A DNA stretch of 8,812 nt from assembly GCA_003663225.1 (NCBI GenBank), contig QMZP01000024.1:1-8812 (forward strand). The letters run 5' to 3'. The stretch is from Candidatus Aenigmatarchaeota archaeon. GTDB taxonomy: Archaea > Aenigmatarchaeota > Aenigmatarchaeia > QMZP01. Position numbers and translations under genes: made by a program. The notes under the pieces are model-generated. The model saw only the letters and a list, made by a program, of their open reading frames with translations, was not told where the DNA came from and did no database searches. Positions 1-4,294 of the stretch are shown here, piece by piece (the stretch's first letter is position 1; the number at the start of each line of letters is the position of its first letter).

Positions 1-37
1 GGATATCCCTTCCCCAGCGTCATTTTCAGGTGTTCGT

Positions 38-352
38 ATGGAGATAAACGAATTCGCCAAGATGAACCATGAGAGGACGAAGAGGAACGACCCAGACGGC
101 AGGTTCGACTGGGAGTACTTTGCCATAGCCATGGCAGGAGAGAGTGGGGAGATACTCAACAAGGTGAAGAAGATACGAAGGGGGGATTTCCCCCTGGACA
201 AGAAGGACATAGCCGAGGAAGCGGCGGATGCCATGACGTATGCGTTCCTTCTCTTGTCAGAGCTCGGGGTTAATCCTGAAAAGGTGCTCATGGACAAGTA
301 CGAGAAGGTCAATGACAGGCTGAGCAAGGGCGGCTTTCACGTGCGGAACTGA
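38..352 (+). CDS. MazG-like nucleotide pyrophosphohydrolase
   Basis: The 104-residue protein has the all-alpha MazG-family metal site: ExxE at E35-x-x-E38, followed after a short basic linker by ExxD at E61-x-x-D64. A second helix and a C-terminal basic stretch (about 85-100) follow, which is the single-domain layout of small MazG-like proteins (about 90-120 residues). The family hydrolyses nucleoside triphosphates, often non-canonical or damaged ones, to the monophosphate and pyrophosphate using Mg2+; the exact substrate cannot be read from sequence. The ATG at 38 is preceded by AGGTG at 28-32, five bases away, which matches part of the archaeal Shine-Dalgarno consensus and supports this start. 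Its own promoter lies left of the window. The TGA stop (350-352) is one base before tRNA-Gly, so the two are probably cotranscribed. It is intact and shows no sign of transfer. Confidence 0.85.
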   Translation: MEINEFAKMNHERTKRNDPDGRFDWEYFAIAMAGESGEILNKVKKIRRGDFPLDKKDIAEEAADAMTYAFLLLSELGVNPEKVLMDKYEKVNDRLSKGGFHVRN

Positions 353-353
353 T

Positions 354-467
354 GCGCCGATAGTCTAGCGGTAGGACACGGGCTACCCAAGCCGGAACCC
401 AACAGGGTTCCAGGTTTCCGTTCCACGGAAAAAGCCTGTAACCCGGGTTCGATTCCCGGTCGGCGCA
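354..467 (+). tRNA. tRNA-Gly(CCC), one intron
   Basis: A full cloverleaf can be drawn. The 7-bp acceptor is 354-360 with 460-466, and the discriminator is A467, as in archaeal tRNA-Gly. The D stem is GTCT 363-366 with GGAC 374-377, and G370-G371 are the conserved GG. The anticodon stem CGGGC 379-383 pairs with GCCTG 434-438 (one G-U). The T stem is 443-447 with 455-459 around a TTCGATT loop. The anticodon CCC is at 386-388. An intron of 43 bases splits the loop after position 37, giving a mature tRNA of 71 bases with no encoded CCA. The odd point is position 33: the genome has A385 where U33 is nearly universal. The AAGCC flanking sequence is repeated at both junctions, so the cut can slide a few bases. 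Confidence 0.85.
390..432 (+). other. tRNA-Gly intron, canonical 37/38 position
   Basis: This is a 43-base intron with best-fit junctions A389^A390 and A432^A433. A relaxed bulge-helix-bulge can be drawn: 5' bulge CAA 388-390, central helix TACC 384-387 with GGAA 427-430 (one A-A mismatch, at tRNA position 33), and 3' bulge AAA 431-433. Inside the intron are two perfect local hairpins, GGAACCC 394-400 with GGGTTCC 405-411 and TTTCCG 415-420 with CGGAAA 426-431. The second competes with the BHB for the same bases. Junctions are uncertain by a few bases because AAGCC is repeated. Confidence 0.7.
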
Positions 468-472
468 TTTTT
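468..472 (+). terminator. T-run after tRNA-Gly
   Basis: Five T residues follow immediately after the tRNA-Gly discriminator base. Short T-runs on the non-template strand are the usual archaeal termination signal, so transcription of the MazG/tRNA-Gly unit probably ends here, at least in part. There is no hairpin requirement in archaea. Confidence 0.45.
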
Positions 473-488
473 AAATCATCCCGGCACA

Positions 489-496
489 TTTATAAC
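489..496 (+). promoter_or_regulatory. TATA box for tRNA-Val / HD gene
   Basis: TTTATAAC lies in the 75-bp gap between tRNA-Gly and tRNA-Val and is the only TATA-like element there. Initiation about 25 bases downstream would fall near 517-520, leaving a 5' leader of roughly 23-26 bases before the tRNA at 543. It would also serve the HD gene that starts two bases after the tRNA. Confidence 0.5.
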
Positions 497-504
497 GAAA
501 AACG

Positions 505-531
505 GACGCGGGCGCCAAGAATCCCCGCGTC
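505..531. repeat. Inverted repeat in the tRNA-Val promoter region
   Basis: GACGCGGG (505-512) is perfectly complementary to CCCGCGTC (524-531), 8 bp with an 11-base loop. It straddles the start site predicted from the TATA box at 489-496. It could be an operator-like site, or an RNA hairpin if transcripts arrive from upstream. No T-run follows it, so it does not look like a terminator. Confidence 0.5.
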
Positions 532-562
532 ATGCACACAGTGGGCCGGTGGTCTAGTGGCT

Positions 563-609
563 AGAGGCTGGCCGCTTAATCCGACCGGTTAAAGCGGCGC
601 TTCCCTCAG
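563..609 (+). other. tRNA-Val intron 1, D-loop
   Basis: This is a 47-base intron. The BHB drawn is: central helix GTGG 557-560 with CCTC 604-607 (one T-T mismatch), 5' bulge CTA 561-563 cut after 562, and 3' bulge AGA 608-610 cut after 609. The inner helix GAGGC 564-568 with GCTTC 599-603 runs on, after two bulged bases, into GCCGCTT 571-577 with AAGCGGC 592-598. Shifting the cut by one base would give the same mature sequence. Confidence 0.75.
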
Positions 610-626
610 ATGACGCTGCCCTTACA

Positions 627-667
627 GGGACGTGACTGCCGGACAGCTGGCGGTCATGGCCTTGGTC
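627..667 (+). other. tRNA-Val intron 2, canonical 37/38 position
   Basis: This is a 41-base intron after A626 (position 37). Its core is an 8-bp hairpin, TGACTGCC 633-640 with GGCGGTCA 649-656 (one G-U), extended outward by 631-632 with 657-658 and 628-629 with 660-661. The central BHB helix CTTA 621-624 with TTGG 662-665 is relaxed (one T-T mismatch, one G-U). Confidence 0.75.
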
Positions 668-704
668 AGGCAGATATCGCAGGTTCGAATCCTGCCCGGC
701 CCAT

Positions 705-1268
705 ATGAGTTTTTCCGATTTCTTTACTTCCGTGAACAGGCTGAAAGGCGTCAAGAGGAGCGGCTGGGTAGAGCGTGGGGTGGAGGAGCCGGAAAGCGTA
801 GCCGACCACTCGTTCATGACAGCGCTGTTTTGCATGGTGCTGCCTGCAGAGGGCGTTGACAGGGAGAAGGCCATAAGGATGGCCCTTGTGCACGACCTGG
901 CCGAGTCCGAGGTGGGGGACATCATAACCAAGGAGAGCTGGAAGGATGGCGGCGCGATGCCCAGGGCCGAGAAGGTTGCCCTGGAGAGGGATGGCCTGAA
1001 GAAGCTTCTAAAGGGGCTTGACAAAGGGACCGCCAGGGAGATATCGGGCCTGTGGGAAGAATACGAAAAGGGGAAGACCCCTGAAGCGGTTTTCGTAAGG
1101 GATGCCGACATTGCGGAGATGATATTGCAGGCAGTGTCATACCACGCCAAGGGGAACTACAGGGATTCCCTGGGCGGTTTCTGGGAAAAGGGGAACACGG
1201 AAAGGATAAACAATGAAAGCATTAAAATAATGGTTGAGAATATTATAAGAAAGGCTGATAAACAATGA
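705..1268 (+). CDS. HD-domain phosphohydrolase (YfbR/HDDC2-like)
   Basis: The 187-residue protein has the metal-binding HD pattern of the 5'-deoxynucleotidase YfbR/HDDC2 group. H35 is in the V-A-D-H-S motif, H63-D64 in the L-V-H-D-L-A-E motif with E68 and D72 after it, and D133/D135 in the R-D-A-D segment followed by E-M-I-L-Q-A, the family's C-terminal signature. Members remove phosphate from (deoxy)nucleoside monophosphates; the substrate here is inferred. Length is typical (about 180-200). The ATG at 705 lies one base after the tRNA-Val 3' end, so no ribosome-binding site is possible in a processed transcript. Release of the tRNA by RNase Z would leave a near-leaderless mRNA. With the MazG-like gene it makes a nucleotide-sanitation pair around the tRNAs. 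The stop at 1266-1268 is 16 bases before tRNA-Ala. Confidence 0.85.
   Translation: MSFSDFFTSVNRLKGVKRSGWVERGVEEPESVADHSFMTALFCMVLPAEGVDREKAIRMALVHDLAESEVGDIITKESWKDGGAMPRAEKVALERDGLKKLLKGLDKGTAREISGLWEEYEKGKTPEAVFVRDADIAEMILQAVSYHAKGNYRDSLGGFWEKGNTERINNESIKIMVENIIRKADKQ
1241..1249 (+). promoter_or_regulatory. Candidate TATA box for tRNA-Ala
   Basis: TATTATAAG lies inside the 3' end of the HD gene. Initiation about 25 bases on would fall near 1270, giving a leader of about 15 bases before tRNA-Ala at 1285. A second TATA-like string, CTTTATAAT at 1276-1284, touches the tRNA and is too close to drive it. Confidence 0.4.
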
Positions 1269-1303
1269 AGACAGCCTTTATAATGGGCCGATAGATCAAC
1301 GGT

Positions 1304-1351
1304 AGAAGGCATGACGGCATGCAACCACATGATAAGCCGTCTTTCCTTTCG
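1304..1351 (+). other. tRNA-Ala intron 1, D-loop
   Basis: This is a 48-base intron. In the BHB, the central helix is AACG 1298-1301 with CTTT 1346-1349 (one C-T mismatch), the 5' bulge GTA 1302-1304 is cut after 1303, and the 3' bulge CGA 1350-1352 is cut after 1351. The inner helix GAAGG 1305-1309 with CTTTC 1341-1345 leads to ACGGC 1314-1318 with GCCGT 1336-1340. Because AGA occurs at both junctions the cut could slide, but only this register gives a continuous inner helix. Confidence 0.75.
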
Positions 1352-1368
1352 AGATCGCCACCTCGGCA

Positions 1369-1406
1369 TGTCTGCGGCACCCATGCGGAATGCTGCATAT
1401 CCTGAC
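1369..1406 (+). other. tRNA-Ala intron 2, canonical 37/38 position
   Basis: This is a 38-base intron after A1368. A 7-bp hairpin TGCGGCA 1373-1379 with TGCTGCA 1391-1397 (one G-U) is extended by T1371-A1399 and G1370-T1400. The central helix TCGG 1363-1366 with CCTG 1401-1404 has a mismatch at tRNA position 33 (C1364-T1403). Bulges are CAT 1367-1369 and ACT 1405-1407. Confidence 0.75.
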
Positions 1407-1428
1407 TGGTGGAGGCTCCGGGTTCAAA

Positions 1429-1459
1429 TGAGCCGATGGGGAACCCTCCCTCTAGGAAT
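1429..1459 (+). other. tRNA-Ala intron 3, T-loop
   Basis: This is a 31-base intron inside the T loop, after TTCAAA (ending 1428) and before T1460 and the CCCGG half of the T stem. The central helix TTCA 1423-1426 with AGGA 1454-1457 is relaxed (one A-A mismatch, one G-U). Bulges are AAT 1427-1429 and ATT 1458-1460. The inside holds a small G-rich/C-rich hairpin. The junction could move by one base (cut after T1429) with the same product. Confidence 0.7.
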
Positions 1460-1490
1460 TCCCGGTCGGTCCATTTGGGGGAATGATAGA

Positions 1491-1925
1491 ATGCCAATGA
1501 ACTTCATCGCGAACATGTTCAGCAAGCTGAGACTGCCAAAGAGCACCCCTGCTTCTCACATAGTAGTGAGGCATCACGGGTCTCCGGACAAGATAAAGAG
1601 GATAGACAGCGACCACATAACAGAGATAAGGAGGGGCCACTTCTCATTCGTCGACCATGAAGCCGAGAAGGAGAGCACCATGCCAATGCACAAGGTCCTG
1701 GAGATATGGATGGAAGAGAACCTTGTCTGGAAGAAGAGGCAGAGAAGGCCCAGCAAGAGCCTCGTTAGGACTGCGAAGGCGGAGAAAGCCAGGAAAAGCA
1801 GGGCAAAGCGCAAGACAACGAAAAGGAAGATGAAAGCAGCGAATGCAAAAGCCAGGCCCAGGAAAAGGACCAGTAAGGCCACCAAAGCAGGAAAGGCAAA
1901 GCGTGACGTGAAACGAAAGAAGTGA
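1491..1925 (+). CDS. DUF504/MJ1316-domain protein with Lys/Arg-rich tail
   Basis: The 144-residue protein has two parts. Residues about 1-86 match the DUF504 (MJ1316) fold: I-V-V-R-H-H-G near 24-30, a central I-x-E-I-x-R-G segment (43-49), and the closing pattern M-P-x-H-K-V-L-E-I...V-W-K (64-81), the family's hallmark. Pfam describes this domain as an RNA cyclic-phosphate-end recognition module, a computational prediction. Residues 81-144 are low-complexity: 33 of 64 are Lys or Arg and only two are acidic, with Ala and Thr between, like a histone H1 or ribosomal-protein tail and probably nucleic-acid binding. The usual DUF504 protein is only about 70-90 residues. The start at ATG 1491 is chosen because it has a GGGGG run at 1477-1481; the open frame extends upstream only through tRNA-Ala. 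It probably shares the tRNA-Ala transcript. Its stop abuts that of rtcA. Confidence 0.75.
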   Translation: MPMNFIANMFSKLRLPKSTPASHIVVRHHGSPDKIKRIDSDHITEIRRGHFSFVDHEAEKESTMPMHKVLEIWMEENLVWKKRQRRPSKSLVRTAKAEKARKSRAKRKTTKRKMKAANAKARPRKRTSKATKAGKAKRDVKRKK

Positions 1926-2945
1926 TCACGGCTTGCAGCTTATTCTGAAGCACCCGTCCTTCTGGGAGATGCCGAACCGGGCTCCTGTGAACTTCTCGGT
2001 CACCCATATGTTGGTGCTGGTATGCTCTGTTATCTCAGGCGCCAATACCGCGGACTTGCCGCCAGCAAGCGCCATGTATGGTATTATCTGGTCCGCCATG
2101 TGCCTGTCGACCGTGGCCTTTGTTCCAAGAACCTGCTTGAGCTCGCTTGCCGCTTCCTCTCCAACCTTCTCGGCAGGCTTGCCCCTGGAGCCGAGCGCGC
2201 TGGAACAGAGGAAGCAGTTACCGAAGCTTGAGGCCATGGTTATGGATGAGCCTATGGAAGATGAGGGCACATATTTGACGTTCTTCCTGTCTATCTTAAT
2301 GACAGCTTCCGCGCCTTTCAGCTGCCTCTCACCCACACCGGAACGCATAAGCTGCCTGCTCGCATTGCTCCACGCCTCTGTTGTGGGTTTTCCTATCCTT
2401 TCTTCCAATGTTATGGCCTTTATGTTTCCGGGCGTCACCCTGGCCTCTATGCTTCCGCCACCCTTCGGGTAATAGCCGTATAACTTGGTGCTGGATTCGA
2501 TGGGAATGCCCATCATCCTCATATATTCAGAGAATGCGTGCCTGAAGTACCCTGTGGTCGGGCTCCAGGCGACGTGCGTGCCTCCGCTTATGTAGAGCTC
2601 TACCGGACCTGGGGCATGCACTGCCGGTATCATGAGCGCCTGCAAGACCAGGGTCACGGAACCTGCTGTGCCTACCTCGCTTATGACAGGACCGTGCCCT
2701 ATCTTGCCGGGCCTGAACACAACCTCCTTTGAGCCGAGGCTGGCGCCGCTGACCTCTGCATCACAAAGCCTAGCTACTGCCTCAACGCAGATGAGGTGCT
2801 GCGGCCTTAGGCCCGGGCTCGGCCTTCTGGCCCTTATGTTGGTTATTCTGCACGGCTTGCCTGTCACTGCTGACAGGCCCAGTGACGTCCTCAGTACCTG
2901 CCCGCCACCTGAGCCGTAAGAGCCGTCTATCTCTATTGCTTCCAT
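1926..2945 (-). CDS. rtcA: RNA 3'-terminal phosphate cyclase
   Basis: The 339-residue protein matches RtcA in length (E. coli about 338) and motifs. These are the N-terminal G-S-Y-G-S-G-G-G-Q segment (8-16), the R-x-R-R-P-S-P-G-L-R-P-Q-H-L block that contacts RNA or nucleotide, G-T-A-G-S-V-T, G-G-T-H-V-A-W-S-P, G-Y-Y-P-K-G-G-G, and near the C-terminus R-H-M-A-D-Q followed by E-H-T-S-T-N. H308 of that last motif aligns with the histidine that forms the AMP adduct in E. coli. It converts RNA 3'-phosphates to 2',3'-cyclic phosphates using ATP. It is more likely RtcA than the catalytically silent Rcl1, because the histidine is present. ATG 2945 has no Shine-Dalgarno match and lies about 23 bases from a TATA element, so it is probably leaderless. 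It lies tail to tail with the MJ1316 gene and head to head with the aminotransferase. Confidence 0.93.
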   Translation of the reverse strand: MEAIEIDGSYGSGGGQVLRTSLGLSAVTGKPCRITNIRARRPSPGLRPQHLICVEAVARLCDAEVSGASLGSKEVVFRPGKIGHGPVISEVGTAGSVTLVLQALMIPAVHAPGPVELYISGGTHVAWSPTTGYFRHAFSEYMRMMGIPIESSTKLYGYYPKGGGSIEARVTPGNIKAITLEERIGKPTTEAWSNASRQLMRSGVGERQLKGAEAVIKIDRKNVKYVPSSSIGSSITMASSFGNCFLCSSALGSRGKPAEKVGEEAASELKQVLGTKATVDRHMADQIIPYMALAGGKSAVLAPEITEHTSTNIWVTEKFTGARFGISQKDGCFRISCKP

Positions 2946-2966
2946 AAGATTGGTTTATGAGAACCG

Positions 2967-2976
2967 TTTTAAATAC
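2967..2976. promoter_or_regulatory. Shared TATA element of rtcA and aminotransferase
   Basis: TTTTAAATAC sits in the 50-bp divergent gap. Read on + it is a TATA box about 25 bases before ATG 2996. Read on - the reverse complement (GTATTTAAAA) is a TATA box about 25 bases before ATG 2945. Both genes would then be made as leaderless or nearly leaderless mRNAs. No second TATA of similar quality was seen in the gap. Confidence 0.5.
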
Positions 2977-2995
2977 TCTACATAATTCTTAGGGT

Positions 2996-4294
2996 ATGAG
3001 AAACGATATAGTGGCCCCAGGAGCAGGCGAGCTCAAGTACGAGATAAGGGAGATAGCCAGCATAGGATATGAGATGGAGAAGATGGGCCGCAGGATATTC
3101 TGGGAAAATATAGGCGATCCCGTGAAGAAGGGGGAGAAGATACCGGATTGGATAAAGGATATAGTGAAGAAGGCCGCTTCTGATGACAGCACATACTCAT
3201 ACTCCCCCACCAAGGGGCTTGACAGCACAAGGGAGTTCATAGCCATGCAGACCAACAGCAGGGGCGGCATACAGATAACCAAGGAGGATGTGGTGTTCTT
3301 CAACGGCATAGGGGATGCCATAAGCAAGGTGTACGGGCTATTGAAAAAGGAATCAAGGGTGATAGGGCCGTCACCGGCATACTCAACCCATTCGTCCAGT
3401 GAGGCCGCACATGCCGGTTCCGACCCTCTCACGTACAGATGCGACCCTGAGAACAACTGGTACCCTGACATGGAAGACCTGAGGAACAAGGTCAGGTACA
3501 ATCCGTCGGTATCGGGCATAATGGTGATAAACCCCAACAACCCGACCGGCTCCATATACCCGAGAGATATCATGGAAGGGATAATAGGCATAGCCAAGGA
3601 ATACGACCTGTTCGTGATATGCGACGAGATATACGCGAACATAAACTACAACGGGAAGAAGCCTGTGCTTCTCGGGGACGTCATAGGGGACGTGTGCGGC
3701 ATATCCATGAAGGGGATATCCAAGGAGTTCCCCTGGCCCGGAGCAAGGTGCGGCTGGATAGAGGTCTATAACGAGGAGAAGGATTCCAATTTCGAGGCAT
3801 ACGTCAAGAGCATAGTTAACGACAAGATGCTGGAGGTCTGCTCAACGACATTGCCGCAATCAGTGATACCTGAGATACTCTCGGATTCGAGGTATGAGGA
3901 ATACCACAAGGAGAGGAACAGGGAGTTCGCTCGCAGGTCTGCACTGGCTTACGAGACGCTCAAGGACACGGACGGCATCATAGTGAACAGGGCGGAAGGC
4001 GCATTCTACATGACGGTCGTTTTCAAGGATGGTGTACTGGATGGTTCGCAGTCGCTGGAGCTGGATGACCCGAAGCTCAAGGAATATGTCGAGAGGGTAT
4101 CCGATGGTGTGAAGCCTGACAAGCGGTTTGCCTACTATCTCATGGCCAAGACCGGCATATGCGTGGTGCCCCTCACCGGCTTCGAGTGCGGCATGAACGG
4201 GTTCCGCGTAACGCTCCTAGAGAGCGACAGGGATAGGTTTGAGTGGGTCTTCAAGACCATAAAGGAAAGCATAGAGGAATACATAGCTTCTTAG
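2996..4294 (+). CDS. Class I/II PLP-dependent aminotransferase
   Basis: The 432-residue fold-type I aminotransferase has all expected marks. These are the N-terminal N-I-G-D-P region (38-42), Y-S-Y-S-P-T-K-G (67-74), N-P-N-N-P-T-G (179-185), D210 and Y213 in C-D-E-I-Y, the PLP lysine K243 in S-M-K-G-I-S-K with the following G-A-R-C-G-W (R251), and the substrate-carboxylate arginine R404 in G-F-R-V-T-L. Such enzymes move an amino group between an amino acid and a 2-oxo acid. The overall pattern is closest to alanine/aspartate-type aminotransferases of archaea, but the substrate is not determined. The AGGGT at 2991-2995 touches the ATG and is too close to act as a ribosome-binding site, so leaderless translation is likely. 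The gene ends inside the convergent ribonuclease gene, with a 4-base overlap. Confidence 0.9.
   Translation: MRNDIVAPGAGELKYEIREIASIGYEMEKMGRRIFWENIGDPVKKGEKIPDWIKDIVKKAASDDSTYSYSPTKGLDSTREFIAMQTNSRGGIQITKEDVVFFNGIGDAISKVYGLLKKESRVIGPSPAYSTHSSSEAAHAGSDPLTYRCDPENNWYPDMEDLRNKVRYNPSVSGIMVINPNNPTGSIYPRDIMEGIIGIAKEYDLFVICDEIYANINYNGKKPVLLGDVIGDVCGISMKGISKEFPWPGARCGWIEVYNEEKDSNFEAYVKSIVNDKMLEVCSTTLPQSVIPEILSDSRYEEYHKERNREFARRSALAYETLKDTDGIIVNRAEGAFYMTVVFKDGVLDGSQSLELDDPKLKEYVERVSDGVKPDKRFAYYLMAKTGICVVPLTGFECGMNGFRVTLLESDRDRFEWVFKTIKESIEEYIAS

Larger units (their letters stand above)
543..703 (+). tRNA. tRNA-Val(TAC), two introns
   Basis: Acceptor GGGCCGG 543-549 pairs with CCGGCCC 696-702, and the discriminator is A703. 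The T stem is 679-683 with 691-695 around TTCGAAT. Read straight through, the D arm and anticodon arm do not fold. Removing 563-609 gives the D arm GTCT-AGTGGCTA-TGAC that is typical of archaeal tRNA-Val. Removing 627-667 then gives the anticodon stem CTGCC 616-620 with GGCAG 669-673, loop CTTACAA, and anticodon TAC at 623-625. The variable loop is then five bases (674-678). The mature tRNA is 73 bases (543-562, 610-626, 668-703) with a normal U33. CCA is not encoded. The 3' end is one base before the ATG of the HD gene. Confidence 0.88.
1285..1473 (+). tRNA. tRNA-Ala(GGC), three introns
   Basis: Acceptor GGGCCGA 1285-1291 pairs with TCGGTCC 1466-1472 (one G-U), and the discriminator is A1473. 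D-stem halves GATC 1294-1297 and GATC 1353-1356 pair only once a D-loop intron is removed. Anticodon stem CCACC 1358-1362 pairs with GGTGG 1408-1412 once an anticodon-loop intron is removed. T stem CCGGG 1418-1422 pairs with CCCGG 1461-1465 once a T-loop intron is removed, giving a TTCAAAT loop. The TAGATCA...GGTAGATCG D arm and loop TxGGCAT are typical of archaeal tRNA-Ala. The anticodon GGC is at 1365-1367. The variable loop is 1413-1417. The mature tRNA is 72 bases (1285-1303, 1352-1368, 1407-1428, 1460-1473). Position 33 is C (C1364), not the near-universal U. CCA is not encoded. Confidence 0.88.

Noticed and set aside
385..412. tRNA-Gly as a two-intron gene with anticodon TCC taken from 408-412, which would restore U33
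   Set aside because: The required junctions (385-407 and 413-432) give no workable bulge-helix-bulge; a single 43-base intron fits better, though A33 remains unexplained.
632..893. Two 75-codon frames (+ and -) over tRNA-Val
   Set aside because: Both read through the tRNA 3' half; the minus one contains G-R-A-G-F-E-P, another typical antisense tRNA T-arm artefact.
554..1150. 198-codon open frame on the minus strand over tRNA-Val and the HD gene
   Set aside because: It lies antisense to a gene with clear catalytic motifs and runs into the tRNA; its peptide containing D-S-N-L-R-Y is the well-known false translation of a tRNA T arm.
1276..1284. CTTTATAAT directly before tRNA-Ala as its promoter
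   Set aside because: Archaeal initiation about 25 bases downstream would fall inside the tRNA, so the TATTATAAG at 1241-1249 is preferred.
1311..1490. N-terminal 60-codon extension of the MJ1316-domain gene
   Set aside because: It would be translated from tRNA-Ala exons and introns; the ATG at 1491 has a G-rich site ahead and gives the family's usual N-terminus.
1574..1885. 103-codon hydrophobic frame on the minus strand, looks like membrane segments
   Set aside because: It is the complement of the Lys/Arg-rich tail: AAG/AAA codons read backwards give Leu/Phe runs.
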